From CAIXQW01 sp046049675 (lineage in GTDB: Bacteria; Bacteroidota; Bacteroidia; Chitinophagales; Chitinophagaceae): a DNA stretch of 64,000 bases. Within the stretch, counting starts at the first letter, position 1; every line of letters starts with the position of its first letter. The notes under the pieces are model-generated. The model searched no databases. It saw only the letters and a list, made by a program, of their open reading frames with translations, and was not told the origin of the DNA. Position numbers and translations under genes: made by a program. This document shows, piece after piece, positions 55,337 to 63,197 of the stretch. The stretch covers positions 16,563 to 80,562 of the forward strand of contig JBJORA010000122.1 of assembly GCA_046049675.1 (NCBI GenBank), given 5' to 3'.

Positions 55337-56184
55337 CTTACTTCTGTCCAGGTATGATCAGCTAGTAGTTTTACAGAGGCAGTAAATGCTTTGAAAGGCA
55401 TCGCATTCCCCCACTCTGTTGGTGCAACTAAACTCAAAAGATACTCGCCGTTGTGCTTCTCGTACAAATGATATTGTTGTCCTATCTGTGGCACAAAGTT
55501 TATCTTACTACTGTAAATTCTTAAGCTCAACTCTTTGCGCCTCTGTATTTCGTGCGCTTGCTTTGCCAAAAGTTCAATTTGATCTTTGATCTGCTGCAAG
55601 TGCATATCTGTTTGCTCTGCCATGGCCTGCAAAGCTTTGTGTTTAATGATACCTTCATTTGTTGGAACAATTGCTACGCCGCTTACACTACTTGCATACG
55701 GTAGCACACTCAGTTGCTTATGAAAAACATCGTATTTCGTAGCAACTGCTTCTTTGGTGTAGATTTCTTGTGTCAGTACCAAGTAGCCTTTGGAATCAAT
55801 TGTATACGTATGTTTCCACAAAGTACTGTCGCCACTATAAGCTGTATGAATCATTGTACTTTTATCAAGCACATCAATAGTAACTTGCGCTTCATCATTT
55901 TCTATTTGAATATCATTGCGGCCACCATCAGCAATTAGCAAAGCTTCAGCTTTATAACTTGCATTATCGTATGTTAGCCAGCTCTGCTCTATCTTAAACT
56001 GCAAAGGTTCCAAATGCACAGGATCAATGCGTAGGATGTAACTCTTAGGAGGTACGCCCACGTCGTACTTGCTTCGCTCCGGAATTAGCTGCCACGACCC
56101 TACAAAATCAAAATACCTTTCCAATGCTGCAAAGGTATTCAAAAATTGAAATGAGTTCCAGTAGGCAGATATAGAGTATTTCAA
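55333..56184 (-). CDS. Lipocalin-like domain fused to DUF2452
   Basis: The 283-residue cytosolic-looking protein lacks a signal peptide. The N-terminal 150 residues contain FVGSWQLIPERSKYDVGVPP and a run of beta strands, as in lipocalin-like calycins. The C-terminal 110 residues (from about HKALQAMAEQTDMHLQQIKD through FVPQIGQQYHLYEKHNGEYL to LVAPTEWG) match DUF2452, normally a stand-alone protein of 130-170 residues. The fusion is uncommon as far as I know. Function is unknown. Its 3' end overlaps that of the MFS gene. Confidence 0.65.
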   Translation of the reverse strand: MKYSISAYWNSFQFLNTFAALERYFDFVGSWQLIPERSKYDVGVPPKSYILRIDPVHLEPLQFKIEQSWLTYDNASYKAEALLIADGGRNDIQIENDEAQVTIDVLDKSTMIHTAYSGDSTLWKHTYTIDSKGYLVLTQEIYTKEAVATKYDVFHKQLSVLPYASSVSGVAIVPTNEGIIKHKALQAMAEQTDMHLQQIKDQIELLAKQAHEIQRRKELSLRIYSSKINFVPQIGQQYHLYEKHNGEYLLSLVAPTEWGNAMPFKAFTASVKLLADHTWTEVS

Positions 56185-56308
56185 TGTACTACAGCGTAGA
56201 ATCGCAACGAGGTGTCCAAAATTCTCACAACACCAAATACTATTTATGTTATCGTAAAAACTAATATGTCATTGCACACTACAATATCATAGACCCATAG
56301 ATAGCAGC

Positions 56309-56316
56309 TAACTTTG
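56309..56316 (+). promoter_or_regulatory. -7 promoter element of tspO
   Basis: TAACTTTG matches TAnnTTTG fully and ends 10 bp before the GTG start, giving a nearly leaderless transcript. Confidence 0.5.
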
Positions 56317-56326
56317 CCGTCTTACA

Positions 56327-56809
56327 GTGAAAAGTTCAGTACGCGATATAAGTCTTTGCATTATTTGCATCCTAGCAGTAGTAGCCATTGGTGGAACTAG
56401 TGGATTATTGGGCGCGCGTACTATTGACACATGGTATGCAAGTATTAAAAAACCCGACTGGAACCCTCCCAACGAACTTTTTGGTCCCGTATGGACTTTG
56501 CTTTATGTATTGATGGGCATTGGCCTTTTTCTAATAGTAAAGAGCGGCAATTCTTTGTACAGACAAAACGCCTTAATCATTTTTGGCGTTCAACTTACAC
56601 TTAACTTCTTTTGGACCCTCATTTTCTTTAGATGGCAAATGATGGGATTTGCACTACTCAATATCCTTGTGCTATTATTAATGATAGCCCTGATGATTAT
56701 TGCTTTTAGAAAAGTAGATAAAACTGCTGCTGTACTTCAAGTACCGTATGCAATTTGGGTATCTTTTGCAACGATACTCAACGCCACACTATGGTATATG
56801 AATAGGTAA
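56327..56809 (+). CDS. tspO: TspO/MBR tryptophan-rich sensory protein
   Basis: This 160-residue, five-helix membrane protein has the TspO signature WYASIKKPDWNPPNELFGPV with WTLLYVLMGIGL, and conserved Trp in FWTLIFFRWQMMGFALLNIL and Asn near the end (LNATLWYMN). TspO binds tetrapyrroles and affects porphyrin or stress metabolism. It begins with GTG, supported by the -7 box 10 bp upstream. Its end touches the L,D-transpeptidase gene on the other strand (no gap). Confidence 0.92.
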   Translation: MKSSVRDISLCIICILAVVAIGGTSGLLGARTIDTWYASIKKPDWNPPNELFGPVWTLLYVLMGIGLFLIVKSGNSLYRQNALIIFGVQLTLNFFWTLIFFRWQMMGFALLNILVLLLMIALMIIAFRKVDKTAAVLQVPYAIWVSFATILNATLWYMNR

Positions 56810-58486
56810 TTAAGAAATACCTTTCTTTAGATACTTAGCAATCATAGCTTGGTCGTAGCCATATACATCGGGATAAGTAACTAGGCTTCCATTTCTACCC
56901 ACACAAGTAAAGTACTTAATATAGATAGGCACTTTCTTGCCAACCGTGATTTCGCGATGTGCTTTTCTTTTGAGCATACCAACAAAAATGCTGTCACCAG
57001 TAAAAGTGACGCTATCTTTTACAACATACTTAAATTTCTTTACGCTATCGCCCAAACTATCAACGGTATAAGATGCCATCACTTTTTCGTAGCGTTTCTC
57101 ATACACTGGCGACACACTGGCAATAAACTCGGCAAGTTTAGCATACTGTTGTACACGCACGCAACCATGGCTTACTGCACGTTTACTGCTGCCAAATGCC
57201 CATTTTTCATTGGTATCGTGTAAATAAATCGCATCCCCACTTTTGAAGTTAAACTTCATATTGCCTAAAGCATTACCAGGGCCGCTCTTTTGCATTGCTG
57301 TCTTACCGCGCACGACAAAGTTTGGATTATTTCTATGGCGATCTAACCAACCTGGTATTTTTAAGATGCTTGGCGGCACAAACCACATTGGCATCACCAC
57401 CACGTCGCTAATTTCACTTTCCATCGTTGGAGTTTTGCTCGCTACTTTTCCAACAGCCACCTTGCTTTCTACAGCAACCTCATTATTCTTGTAGGCTTGC
57501 AAATAATAGCTTGGGATGTTTACTAAAACATAATTGCCATCGTGCTTTATTTTGGTGCCGCGCAATTTATCCATACTTAAAGCTGCTTGGTCAAAGTTGC
57601 CATTGCCTTGCATGTTTAGAGAAGCTATTAGGTCTTTGTTAAGCAAGCCTTGAGCTTCTTCGCCATGTTGCTTTTGCCATTGCTTAATCGCATCTGCTAC
57701 TGCAAAGCTATCTGGCACATCTTTCAATCCCGCCGCAAAGCCTTCTTGCTGTAGCCTTGAAATCACAGAGCGAATCAGCGACAAACTATCCTTGGCAGGA
57801 AAATTTACATGCGTGTACGTTTTTACTTTGCCATCAATAACATTGCGCAAAGCGTCTTTCAAATTTCTATACTCGGCAAAGTTTGGTTCAAAAGCACTCA
57901 CAACTTGAGCAGGTGCAGTGCCAGCTTCTAATTTAGTAAGTGCTGGAACAAAAACTGTTGTATGCAAGCTGCTGTCAAAATATTTGTAGTTCGTATCTAC
58001 ATATAATCTACCATTTGCTACATGTTTACAAATTTGCATGGCAGCATCAGTGAGCAGTGCCTCACATTTTGCCCATTGCTCGGCATTCAAACTCAAGCTA
58101 TCTTTAGCTAGCGCAGTCATTAGTTTAGTTAAATCTTGCTCGTGGTAGTGTGCAACATACAAACCGTAATACTTTGCTTCGCTATCTATAAACTTTTTTA
58201 AGCTTGTTGCCGCAGCATTAAACTTGCCCTTTGCTGACCATAGCGGCTTATACTCACGCGCTGCATAAAACTTACTGATATGTGGTGTATTGTAAAACGG
58301 CTGGTTTAAGCTATCAGCTTTTGGCTGCAATAGTTCGTTTAATTGTACGGCAACGGCATCATTCAACTGACGAACAGATTTTACTACCTTTTGGTCCTTT
58401 GACGGCGGGGAATCACAAGCAGTAAAAAGCACCACGAGGCAACAAAACAGGGAAAATGGTATCGGGTTCAACGGCTTGGAGTACAT
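56810..58486 (-). CDS. Lipoprotein L,D-transpeptidase (YcbB-like)
   Basis: The 558-residue protein has a lipoprotein signal (LVVLFTACDSPPS). An N-terminal scaffold domain contains PHISKFYAAREYKPLWSAKG. A peptidoglycan-binding domain (about 225-290) has IKQWQKQHGEEAQGLLNKDL. The YkuD catalytic domain (about 325-500) has KRAVSHGCVRVQQ, whose Cys is the nucleophile with His before it. It forms 3-3 cross-links or anchors proteins to peptidoglycan. Domain order matches E. coli LdtD (YcbB). No operon partners are seen. Confidence 0.9.
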   Translation of the reverse strand: MYSKPLNPIPFSLFCCLVVLFTACDSPPSKDQKVVKSVRQLNDAVAVQLNELLQPKADSLNQPFYNTPHISKFYAAREYKPLWSAKGKFNAAATSLKKFIDSEAKYYGLYVAHYHEQDLTKLMTALAKDSLSLNAEQWAKCEALLTDAAMQICKHVANGRLYVDTNYKYFDSSLHTTVFVPALTKLEAGTAPAQVVSAFEPNFAEYRNLKDALRNVIDGKVKTYTHVNFPAKDSLSLIRSVISRLQQEGFAAGLKDVPDSFAVADAIKQWQKQHGEEAQGLLNKDLIASLNMQGNGNFDQAALSMDKLRGTKIKHDGNYVLVNIPSYYLQAYKNNEVAVESKVAVGKVASKTPTMESEISDVVVMPMWFVPPSILKIPGWLDRHRNNPNFVVRGKTAMQKSGPGNALGNMKFNFKSGDAIYLHDTNEKWAFGSSKRAVSHGCVRVQQYAKLAEFIASVSPVYEKRYEKVMASYTVDSLGDSVKKFKYVVKDSVTFTGDSIFVGMLKRKAHREITVGKKVPIYIKYFTCVGRNGSLVTYPDVYGYDQAMIAKYLKKGIS

Positions 58487-58611
58487 AGAATAGACAATGT
58501 CGGGCGCAAAACTAAACTAGTTACATCAATAACGCTAGCACCGTAACAAATAGCCACATACTTTGGCACTGATTATCATTGAATTTCTTTGCTTAGAGAT
58601 ACGACAATTAC

Positions 58612-59208
58612 TTACGCATCTAGTAGCATGCGCACTTTGCAGTAGTCGTTGAACTTTGCCGTGTCTTCAGCATCCAACACTGTGCTTGTTTTACTCTGCA
58701 TAATGTAGTTGTCCTTCATATCTACAGTTAGTATTTTACCGTTAAGCATCACGTTTTCTACTTCTTTCCAAGGTATAAACTTGGTACGATTGCCAACAAG
58801 ACGTGTAACGCCTTTTTCGTCAACCATAACGCGCACACCAATATGCAATTGCATTTCTACTACAAGGGTTAGCATAAGTAGCAAGCTAGATAGTGCAAAA
58901 AGGCCTGCGCTTAAATAATGATTACTGCGAAACATTACCACCGCGGCTACTGCCAAACAGCTCGCTTCAAGCAGCCTTAGTAGTTTTACAGATTGTATAT
59001 TCTCCAACCATTGCTTAAAAAAGATAACAGCTAGTAGTACAATGATTCCAGCGGGAAAACCTAGGTACAAAAGAATAGCATCTTTAGGTAGATTCATAAA
59101 ACCTACAAGGCCAACTGTTAGTAGCAAAGCTGCGGCCATAAAATGCAAAGCACGCGTCTGCTTAATGCGGCGTTCCTTATTCTCAATTACTACATCGAAG
59201 CTATACAT
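58612..59208 (-). CDS. Membrane protein with PH-like cytosolic domain
   Basis: The 198-residue protein has four predicted helices in the first 110 residues, including FMAAALLLTVGLVGFM, ILLYLGFPAGIIVLLAVIFF and HYLSAGLFALSSLLLMLTLV. A soluble C-terminal part of about 80 residues follows, with VDEKGVTRLVGNRTKFIPWK and NVMLNGKILTVDMKD, typical of the bacterial PH-like (YcxB/DUF304-type) fold. Function is unknown. It starts 3 bp after the arginase-family gene and is probably cotranscribed with it. Confidence 0.7.
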   Translation of the reverse strand: MYSFDVVIENKERRIKQTRALHFMAAALLLTVGLVGFMNLPKDAILLYLGFPAGIIVLLAVIFFKQWLENIQSVKLLRLLEASCLAVAAVVMFRSNHYLSAGLFALSSLLLMLTLVVEMQLHIGVRVMVDEKGVTRLVGNRTKFIPWKEVENVMLNGKILTVDMKDNYIMQSKTSTVLDAEDTAKFNDYCKVRMLLDA

Positions 59209-59211
59209 TAC

Positions 59212-60270
59212 TTAGCTAGCTGTGCTTGAGCGCATCATTAGGTTACACAATTTGTACAGAATACGTGCACCTACCAAGGCGTCTATACCATCGTGAATAT
59301 GCTCACCGCAACTCACCTCATTCAAATCAAAAGCAATAATACGCTTACCACTTTCTACTAAACGTAAAAACAAGTAGTAAACCTGCTCTGTATCAAAACC
59401 GCCCGGCACAGGCGTACCTGTGTTGGGACACAATTTTGGATCTAGGCCATCAATGTCAAAACTGATGTACACATTGTGTGGCAATTGCGCAACAATATCA
59501 TCGCATACTTGCTTCCATGTGTCACCTATGTATAAGCGGCGTTTGATATCCGCATCATAAAAACTTACCACACGGCAATTGCTTGCTTTTACTTTTGCTA
59601 CTTCGCTATCGCAATAATCACGAATGCCAACTTGTACCAGCTTACTCAATTGTGGTACGCGTTGCAATGCATTGTACATAATACTTGCATGGCTATACGT
59701 AAAGCCTTCGTAGGCTTCACGCAAATCGGCATGTGCATCAATTTGTAAAATGCCAAAGTCGCCAAAATGCTCGCCTACTGCTTCCATAAAACCTAATGGT
59801 GTACTATGGTCGCCTCCAAGTAAAGCCACTTGCTTGTTTGCCTTTAGCAATGCAAGCGTCTTTTCTTTTATCTTAACGCGCAGTTGTTCGCCCTTGGTAT
59901 TGATGTCGTTTAGCTTAGCTTGTAATTGCGGATGACGCTCTGTACTATCTCCTTCCATTAAATTGCTGATGATTAACTCAGCACAATGGCGCAAATAGTC
60001 GTTGTCTGCAAGAATGTCTTCATCGATTTCTTGCATAAAAAATCCACGCTTCCACATGTCAACTGCATCTGCATCATACAGGTCAATTTGCTTACTTGCT
60101 TCAAATATTTTTTCAGAGATTCTGCTTGTTCCGCTACGATAGCTAACTGTAACTTCCCATGGCACTGGCACGATCACCAATTGTGCTTGTTCTTCTGTAA
60201 ACGGCAAACCAAAAATACCGTTCTGGTCGCCTGCTACAGCGTTCGGATCAAAATTGCGCAAATGCTCCAT
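59212..60270 (-). CDS. Arginase/agmatinase/formimidoylglutamase-family enzyme
   Basis: The 352-residue ureohydrolase, from the ATG at 60270, has the Mn2+ motifs ALLGGDHSTPLGF, LQIDAHADLREAYEGF and YISFDIDGLDPKLCPNTGTP. All metal ligands are present, so it should be active. A specific substrate cannot be chosen; the long N-terminus (VPWEVTVSYRSGTSRISEKI) is that of the Bacteroidota formimidoylglutamase/arginase-like group. TATCTTTG at 60296-60289 is its -7 box and rules out the in-frame start at 60312. It occupies the place where tuf would be expected after the tRNA cluster. Confidence 0.88.
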   Translation of the reverse strand: MEHLRNFDPNAVAGDQNGIFGLPFTEEQAQLVIVPVPWEVTVSYRSGTSRISEKIFEASKQIDLYDADAVDMWKRGFFMQEIDEDILADNDYLRHCAELIISNLMEGDSTERHPQLQAKLNDINTKGEQLRVKIKEKTLALLKANKQVALLGGDHSTPLGFMEAVGEHFGDFGILQIDAHADLREAYEGFTYSHASIMYNALQRVPQLSKLVQVGIRDYCDSEVAKVKASNCRVVSFYDADIKRRLYIGDTWKQVCDDIVAQLPHNVYISFDIDGLDPKLCPNTGTPVPGGFDTEQVYYLFLRLVESGKRIIAFDLNEVSCGEHIHDGIDALVGARILYKLCNLMMRSSTAS

Positions 60271-60472
60271 GATGTCTTTCTTAGATTGCAAAGATAAATA
60301 TGTAAATGCCAAATGGCTTTACTGATGTTTAATACGTATCAGCAGACACGACAATATAAAGTAATGTTTGTTTGCACACGAACAGGAATGTAAATGCGGT
60401 GGAGCGATGCCAATGAATTAGCCTATCAAAAGCAAGCCATAAGGTGTGAACATACAAATAAAGCGATAAATG

Positions 60473-60544
<72 letters not shown>

Positions 60545-60705
60545 AACAAAAAACTTTCCGGGCATACTAACGTATTCATTTACAATATGAATTCGTATTT
60601 TCTATTGCTTGATTTGCTGACAAAACACGCTGCCTAGTGTAAGCCGCGTGTTGCAAGTTCAATAAAAAATGCAGCAAGCCTATTGCATGCACCGTTTGAT
60701 AGTGG

Positions 60706-60777
60706 AGCGGGAGAACAGAATCGAACTGTCGTCTCCAGCTTGGAAGGCTGGGGTAATAGCCACTATACGACTCCCGC
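60706..60777 (-). tRNA. tRNA-Gly (TCC)
   Basis: The 72-nt cloverleaf has acceptor GCGGGAG/CTCCCGC, anticodon stem CCAGC/GCTGG with loop CTTCCAA (anticodon TCC) and T loop TTCGATT. The DNA continues CCA directly after the discriminator T, so this tRNA alone in the cluster may have its CCA encoded. Confidence 0.95.
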
Positions 60778-60782
60778 AATTA

Positions 60783-60938
60783 GGGTGTGTGTGTGAATAG
60801 GGTGTGTGTTGGTGTTTGGGTGTGAGTGTGTTTAGTGTGTGGGTGTGGGTGTGCATAGGGTTGGGGTTGGTGTGTGGGTTTGGGTGTGTTTAGTGTGTGG
60901 GTTTGGGTTGGGGTGTGGGTGTGGTGGGTGTATCAATC
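60783..60938 (+). repeat. GT-rich tRNA spacer with G-quadruplex motif
   Basis: About 155 bp of imperfect (GGGTGTG)n and (TGTGGGT)n repeats lie between the Gly and Tyr tRNAs. A canonical G-quadruplex pattern G3-N3-G3-N2-G4-N3-G3 lies at 60899-60919 on the plus strand, which is the template strand for the tRNAs. A short CT-rich run (60943-60978) follows. Confidence 0.85.
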
Positions 60939-61031
60939 ATTCTTTCTCTTTCTGCTTCTCATTCTCTTTCTTTCTTCGTCATCGGTGGTATTAACTAAAA
61001 AGTCCCGTAGGGCTACGAGACTTTTTTAAAG

Positions 61032-61115
61032 TGGGCAGTGATGGATTCGAACCACCGTAAGCATTACACTAGCAGATTTACAGTCTGCCTCCTTTAGCCA
61101 CTCGGACAACTACCC
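61032..61115 (-). tRNA. tRNA-Tyr (GTA)
   Basis: The 84-nt tRNA has a long variable arm, as expected for Tyr. Acceptor GGGTAGT/ACTGCCC includes one T-G pair; the anticodon loop CTGTAAA gives GTA; T loop TTCGAAT. CCA is not encoded. Confidence 0.95.
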
Positions 61116-61120
61116 TGAAT

Positions 61121-61186
61121 AGTGTGTGAGTGTGGGTGTGGGTTTGGGTGTGGTGTGGGTATTAGGTGTGGGTGTGTTTGGTGTGA
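61121..61186 (+). repeat. GT-rich spacer between tRNA-Tyr and tRNA-Thr
   Basis: About 65 bp of the same GGGTGTG-type repeat as the Gly-Tyr spacer, with four G3 runs, one loop being 8 nt. Sharing the motif between two spacers of one operon suggests copying or expansion. Confidence 0.8.
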
Positions 61187-61190
61187 AAAG

Positions 61191-61263
61191 AGCCGCTTGT
61201 CGGACTTGAACCAACGACCTGCTGATTACAAATCAGCTGCTCTACCAACTGAGCTAAAGCGGC
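61191..61263 (-). tRNA. tRNA-Thr (TGT)
   Basis: The 73-nt cloverleaf has acceptor GCCGCTT/AAGCGGC, anticodon stem CTGAT/ATCAG with loop TTGTA core (anticodon TGT) and T loop TTCAAGT. It is first in the operon, after the promoter and boxA-like leader. CCA is not encoded. Confidence 0.95.
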
Positions 61264-61280
61264 GTAAAAACTAATTGTCT

Positions 61281-61297
61281 GTTTTGTTAAAGAACTA
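61281..61297 (-). promoter_or_regulatory. boxA-like antitermination site in the tRNA leader
   Basis: The minus strand reads TAGTTCTTTAACAAAAC, close to the E. coli rRNA boxA TGCTCTTTAACA. It lies between the promoter and the first tRNA, where NusB/NusE could load. Confidence 0.55.
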
Positions 61298-61316
61298 GCC
61301 TTTTTTCAAAGGACTG

Positions 61317-61347
61317 CAAAGATATGTGAGCAGACAGATAATGCAAA
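61317..61347 (-). promoter_or_regulatory. Promoter of the tRNA operon
   Basis: On the minus strand TTTG (61347-61344), 19 bp and TATCTTTG (61324-61317) form a perfect Bacteroidota promoter. Transcription would start near 61310, about 47 bp before tRNA-Thr(TGT). Confidence 0.8.
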
Positions 61348-61427
61348 AAAATATTTCAAGGTTTTTTTCAATACAATTATCAGTTCTAGCTTTGGTAAAA
61401 ATACATATGACTTAACCAGTATCCAAT

Positions 61428-61457
61428 AAAAAAGCCTCGCATTTGCAAGGCTTTTTT
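61428..61457 (-). terminator. Terminator after hpf
   Basis: AAAAAAGCCTCGC and GCAAGGCTTTTTT form a stem with one mismatch and a 4-nt loop, T-rich on both strands. It separates hpf from the tRNA operon. Confidence 0.85.
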
Positions 61458-61468
61458 ATTCTTATGTT

Positions 61469-61777
61469 TTAGGCGGCATCCTGTTGATGGCGCTCTTTGT
61501 AATGCTTCATTTGGTTTACCAAGCTCTTAAAGGCTAAGTCAAAACTCTCTTCAAACGTCTTGCTCTCATGCTTTACAAAAAATGTATGCTTTGGAACATG
61601 AACCTTAATCTCAGCGACTTTATCTTTTATTTGATGAACAATATTGTCCAATTTTAAGAAAATTTCTACATCAACAATTCGTTCATTAAAGGTTTTTAGC
61701 TTTTTTGTTTTCTCGTTTACGTGTTCAATTAATTTTTTGTCTGCGTCAAAGCGCACTGCGTGAATCTGTACGTTCAT
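61469..61777 (-). CDS. hpf: Ribosome hibernation promoting factor (short HPF/RaiA)
   Basis: This 102-residue protein is of the short form: MNVQIHAVRFDADKKLIEHV, KTKKLKTFNERIVDVEIFLK, AEIKVHVPKHTFFVKHESKT and FEESFDLAFKSLVNQMKHYK. It has the beta-alpha-beta-beta-beta-alpha fold that binds the 30S decoding site and stabilises idle ribosomes. It lacks the C-terminal dimerisation domain of long HPF. The gene order rpsU-xer-hpf-tRNAs is typical of Bacteroidota. Confidence 0.93.
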   Translation of the reverse strand: MNVQIHAVRFDADKKLIEHVNEKTKKLKTFNERIVDVEIFLKLDNIVHQIKDKVAEIKVHVPKHTFFVKHESKTFEESFDLAFKSLVNQMKHYKERHQQDAA

Positions 61778-61999
61778 AATTTTACGTCCTGATTTTAGTT
61801 GTTAAACAATGTTTGAAAGAGCTACTGCTAAAGTATACAAATTTTTGATAACAAAAAATTAAAATTAGACCCTATCTAGCTTTTGTCTATTGAACTTCAT
61901 GGGCTTATCTAAAAGACCAAGTTGCTTAGCCAATTCATAAACCGGAAAAACAGAATATGCTTAACCTCCCCTGCATGCTAATCCCGAGTAAAAACAATT

Positions 62000-62896
62000 T
62001 TAAGCCTTTGGATGAGCCTTTTTATAGGCTTCTTTGAGCTTTTCTACCGTATTGTGCGTATAAACTTGCGTTGCCGCAATACTAGCGTGGCCCAATAAAC
62101 TCTTTACAGCATTCAAGTCTGCGCCATTATTAAGCAACTGTGTGGCAAAAGTGTGGCGCATCACATGCGGACTGCGCTTGGTTAGTGTGGTATGCATACC
62201 TAAATGCCTGCGCACTACATTATAAACGTACTTTTCATACAGCGGCTTACCGTTGGTTAAGCAAAGCAGCTGATCATGGGTTGCTGCCACGATGGTGCTG
62301 CGTTCCTGCTTGTACTGATTGCACATTTGTAAAATTTGCTTAGGCAAGGGCAAAATACGTTCCTTGCCACCTTTACCCATAATACGTGCAGTAGCGCTAC
62401 TATTATCTATGTTTTGAATTTTAAGGCCAATGAGTTCAGCACGACGAAGGCCTAGGCTATACAGCAATTCAATAATCAGCTGATGCGTTTTTTGCTCAAA
62501 GGTTTCATTGTCGCTGAGGTCGCTGAGCATATTAGCTACTTGCTGCTCTTGCACAAATACAGGCAATTTCTTCTTTCGCTTAGGATTCTGCAATACTTCT
62601 GTTGGCAACTTAGTAATCCAATTCTGTTGTACTGCATACTTAAAAAAACTTCGTAAGGTGCTCAACTTACGATTAATGCTGCTTGCTTGGACACCTACCC
62701 CGCTGCACTGCGCCATCCAGCTGCGTATATGCGTGTGCTTTACTTGGTTTAAGCTAAGTTCCCCAAAATCGGTCTTTAAAAATAAAAAAAACTGCTCAAG
62801 ATCCCTATGATAGGCTTGAACAGTTAATTGACTGTACCTTTTTTCTATTCCTAAATAATCTAGGAATTTGCTAATATAGTTGTTTGTGCTATCCAA
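62000..62896 (-). CDS. XerC/XerD-type tyrosine recombinase
   Basis: The 298-residue recombinase has an N-terminal SAM-like core-binding domain (YISKFLDYLGIEKRYSQLTV) and a catalytic domain with all five residues: Arg in LYSLGLRRAELIGLK, Lys in MGKGGKERILPLP, HVMRHTFATQLLNNGADLNA (His, Arg), LLGHASIAATQVYTH (His, Tyr). It is probably the chromosome-dimer resolvase. Its conserved place between rpsU and hpf argues against a mobile-element integrase. XerC or XerD cannot be decided from sequence alone. Confidence 0.93.
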   Translation of the reverse strand: MDSTNNYISKFLDYLGIEKRYSQLTVQAYHRDLEQFFLFLKTDFGELSLNQVKHTHIRSWMAQCSGVGVQASSINRKLSTLRSFFKYAVQQNWITKLPTEVLQNPKRKKKLPVFVQEQQVANMLSDLSDNETFEQKTHQLIIELLYSLGLRRAELIGLKIQNIDNSSATARIMGKGGKERILPLPKQILQMCNQYKQERSTIVAATHDQLLCLTNGKPLYEKYVYNVVRRHLGMHTTLTKRSPHVMRHTFATQLLNNGADLNAVKSLLGHASIAATQVYTHNTVEKLKEAYKKAHPKA

Positions 62897-62920
62897 ACTA
62901 ATGCAAGCACAAAGCTACAA

Positions 62921-63121
62921 CTATTTAGGCTGTGTACCATTAGCTTCTAGCTGCTGGCGATAGATTGCTTTCAAAACTTCTGTACGACGTACAATACTCT
63001 TCTTTGTGTAGCTTTGACGCTCACGCAGTTGAATTAAGATATGAGCCTTTTCGTACTTCTTTTTGTACTTCTTTAAGGCCTTGTCTATGTTTTCGCAATC
63101 TTTAGAATCAATAATTAACAT
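62921..63121 (-). CDS. rpsU: 30S ribosomal protein S21
   Basis: The 66-residue protein, from the ATG at 63121, has MLIIDSKDCENIDKALKKYK and the basic tail QSYTKKSIVRRTEVLKAIYR. It is very Lys/Arg-rich, as in S21. The ORF is open upstream to 63163, but a perfect promoter lies there, so the shorter start is used. It is first in the order rpsU-xer-hpf. Confidence 0.95.
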   Translation of the reverse strand: MLIIDSKDCENIDKALKKYKKKYEKAHILIQLRERQSYTKKSIVRRTEVLKAIYRQQLEANGTQPK

Positions 63122-63145
63122 TACTTTCCGTGTATTTTGGGAGCG

Positions 63146-63176
63146 CAAAGATAGAAGATTCAACTATTTTTACAAA
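63146..63176 (-). promoter_or_regulatory. Promoter of rpsU
   Basis: On the minus strand TTTG (63176-63173), 19 bp and TATCTTTG (63153-63146) match the same perfect form as the tRNA promoter, 25 bp before the ATG. Its TTTG lies between two TATTTTTA boxes of the divergent lipoprotein gene. Confidence 0.75.
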
Positions 63177-63185
63177 ATATTTTTA
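63165..63185 (+). promoter_or_regulatory. Duplicated -7 boxes of the divergent lipoprotein gene
   Basis: TATTTTTAC occurs at 63165-63173 and 63178-63186, 13 bp apart. Each is one base off the TAnnTTTG consensus. The second lies 12 bp before the GTG at 63198. Confidence 0.35.
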
Positions 63186-63197
63186 CAACGAAACACG

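Noticed and set aside
60332..60340. Third copy of ATACGTATC upstream of the arginase-family gene
   Set aside because: A single extra 9-mer in 64 kb of AT-rich DNA is expected by chance, and it is not paired or placed like the operator.
62000..62896. Xer-type recombinase as an integrase marking a mobile element
   Set aside because: It sits in the conserved rpsU-xer-hpf order, beside tRNAs that are intact, with no direct repeats or cargo genes.
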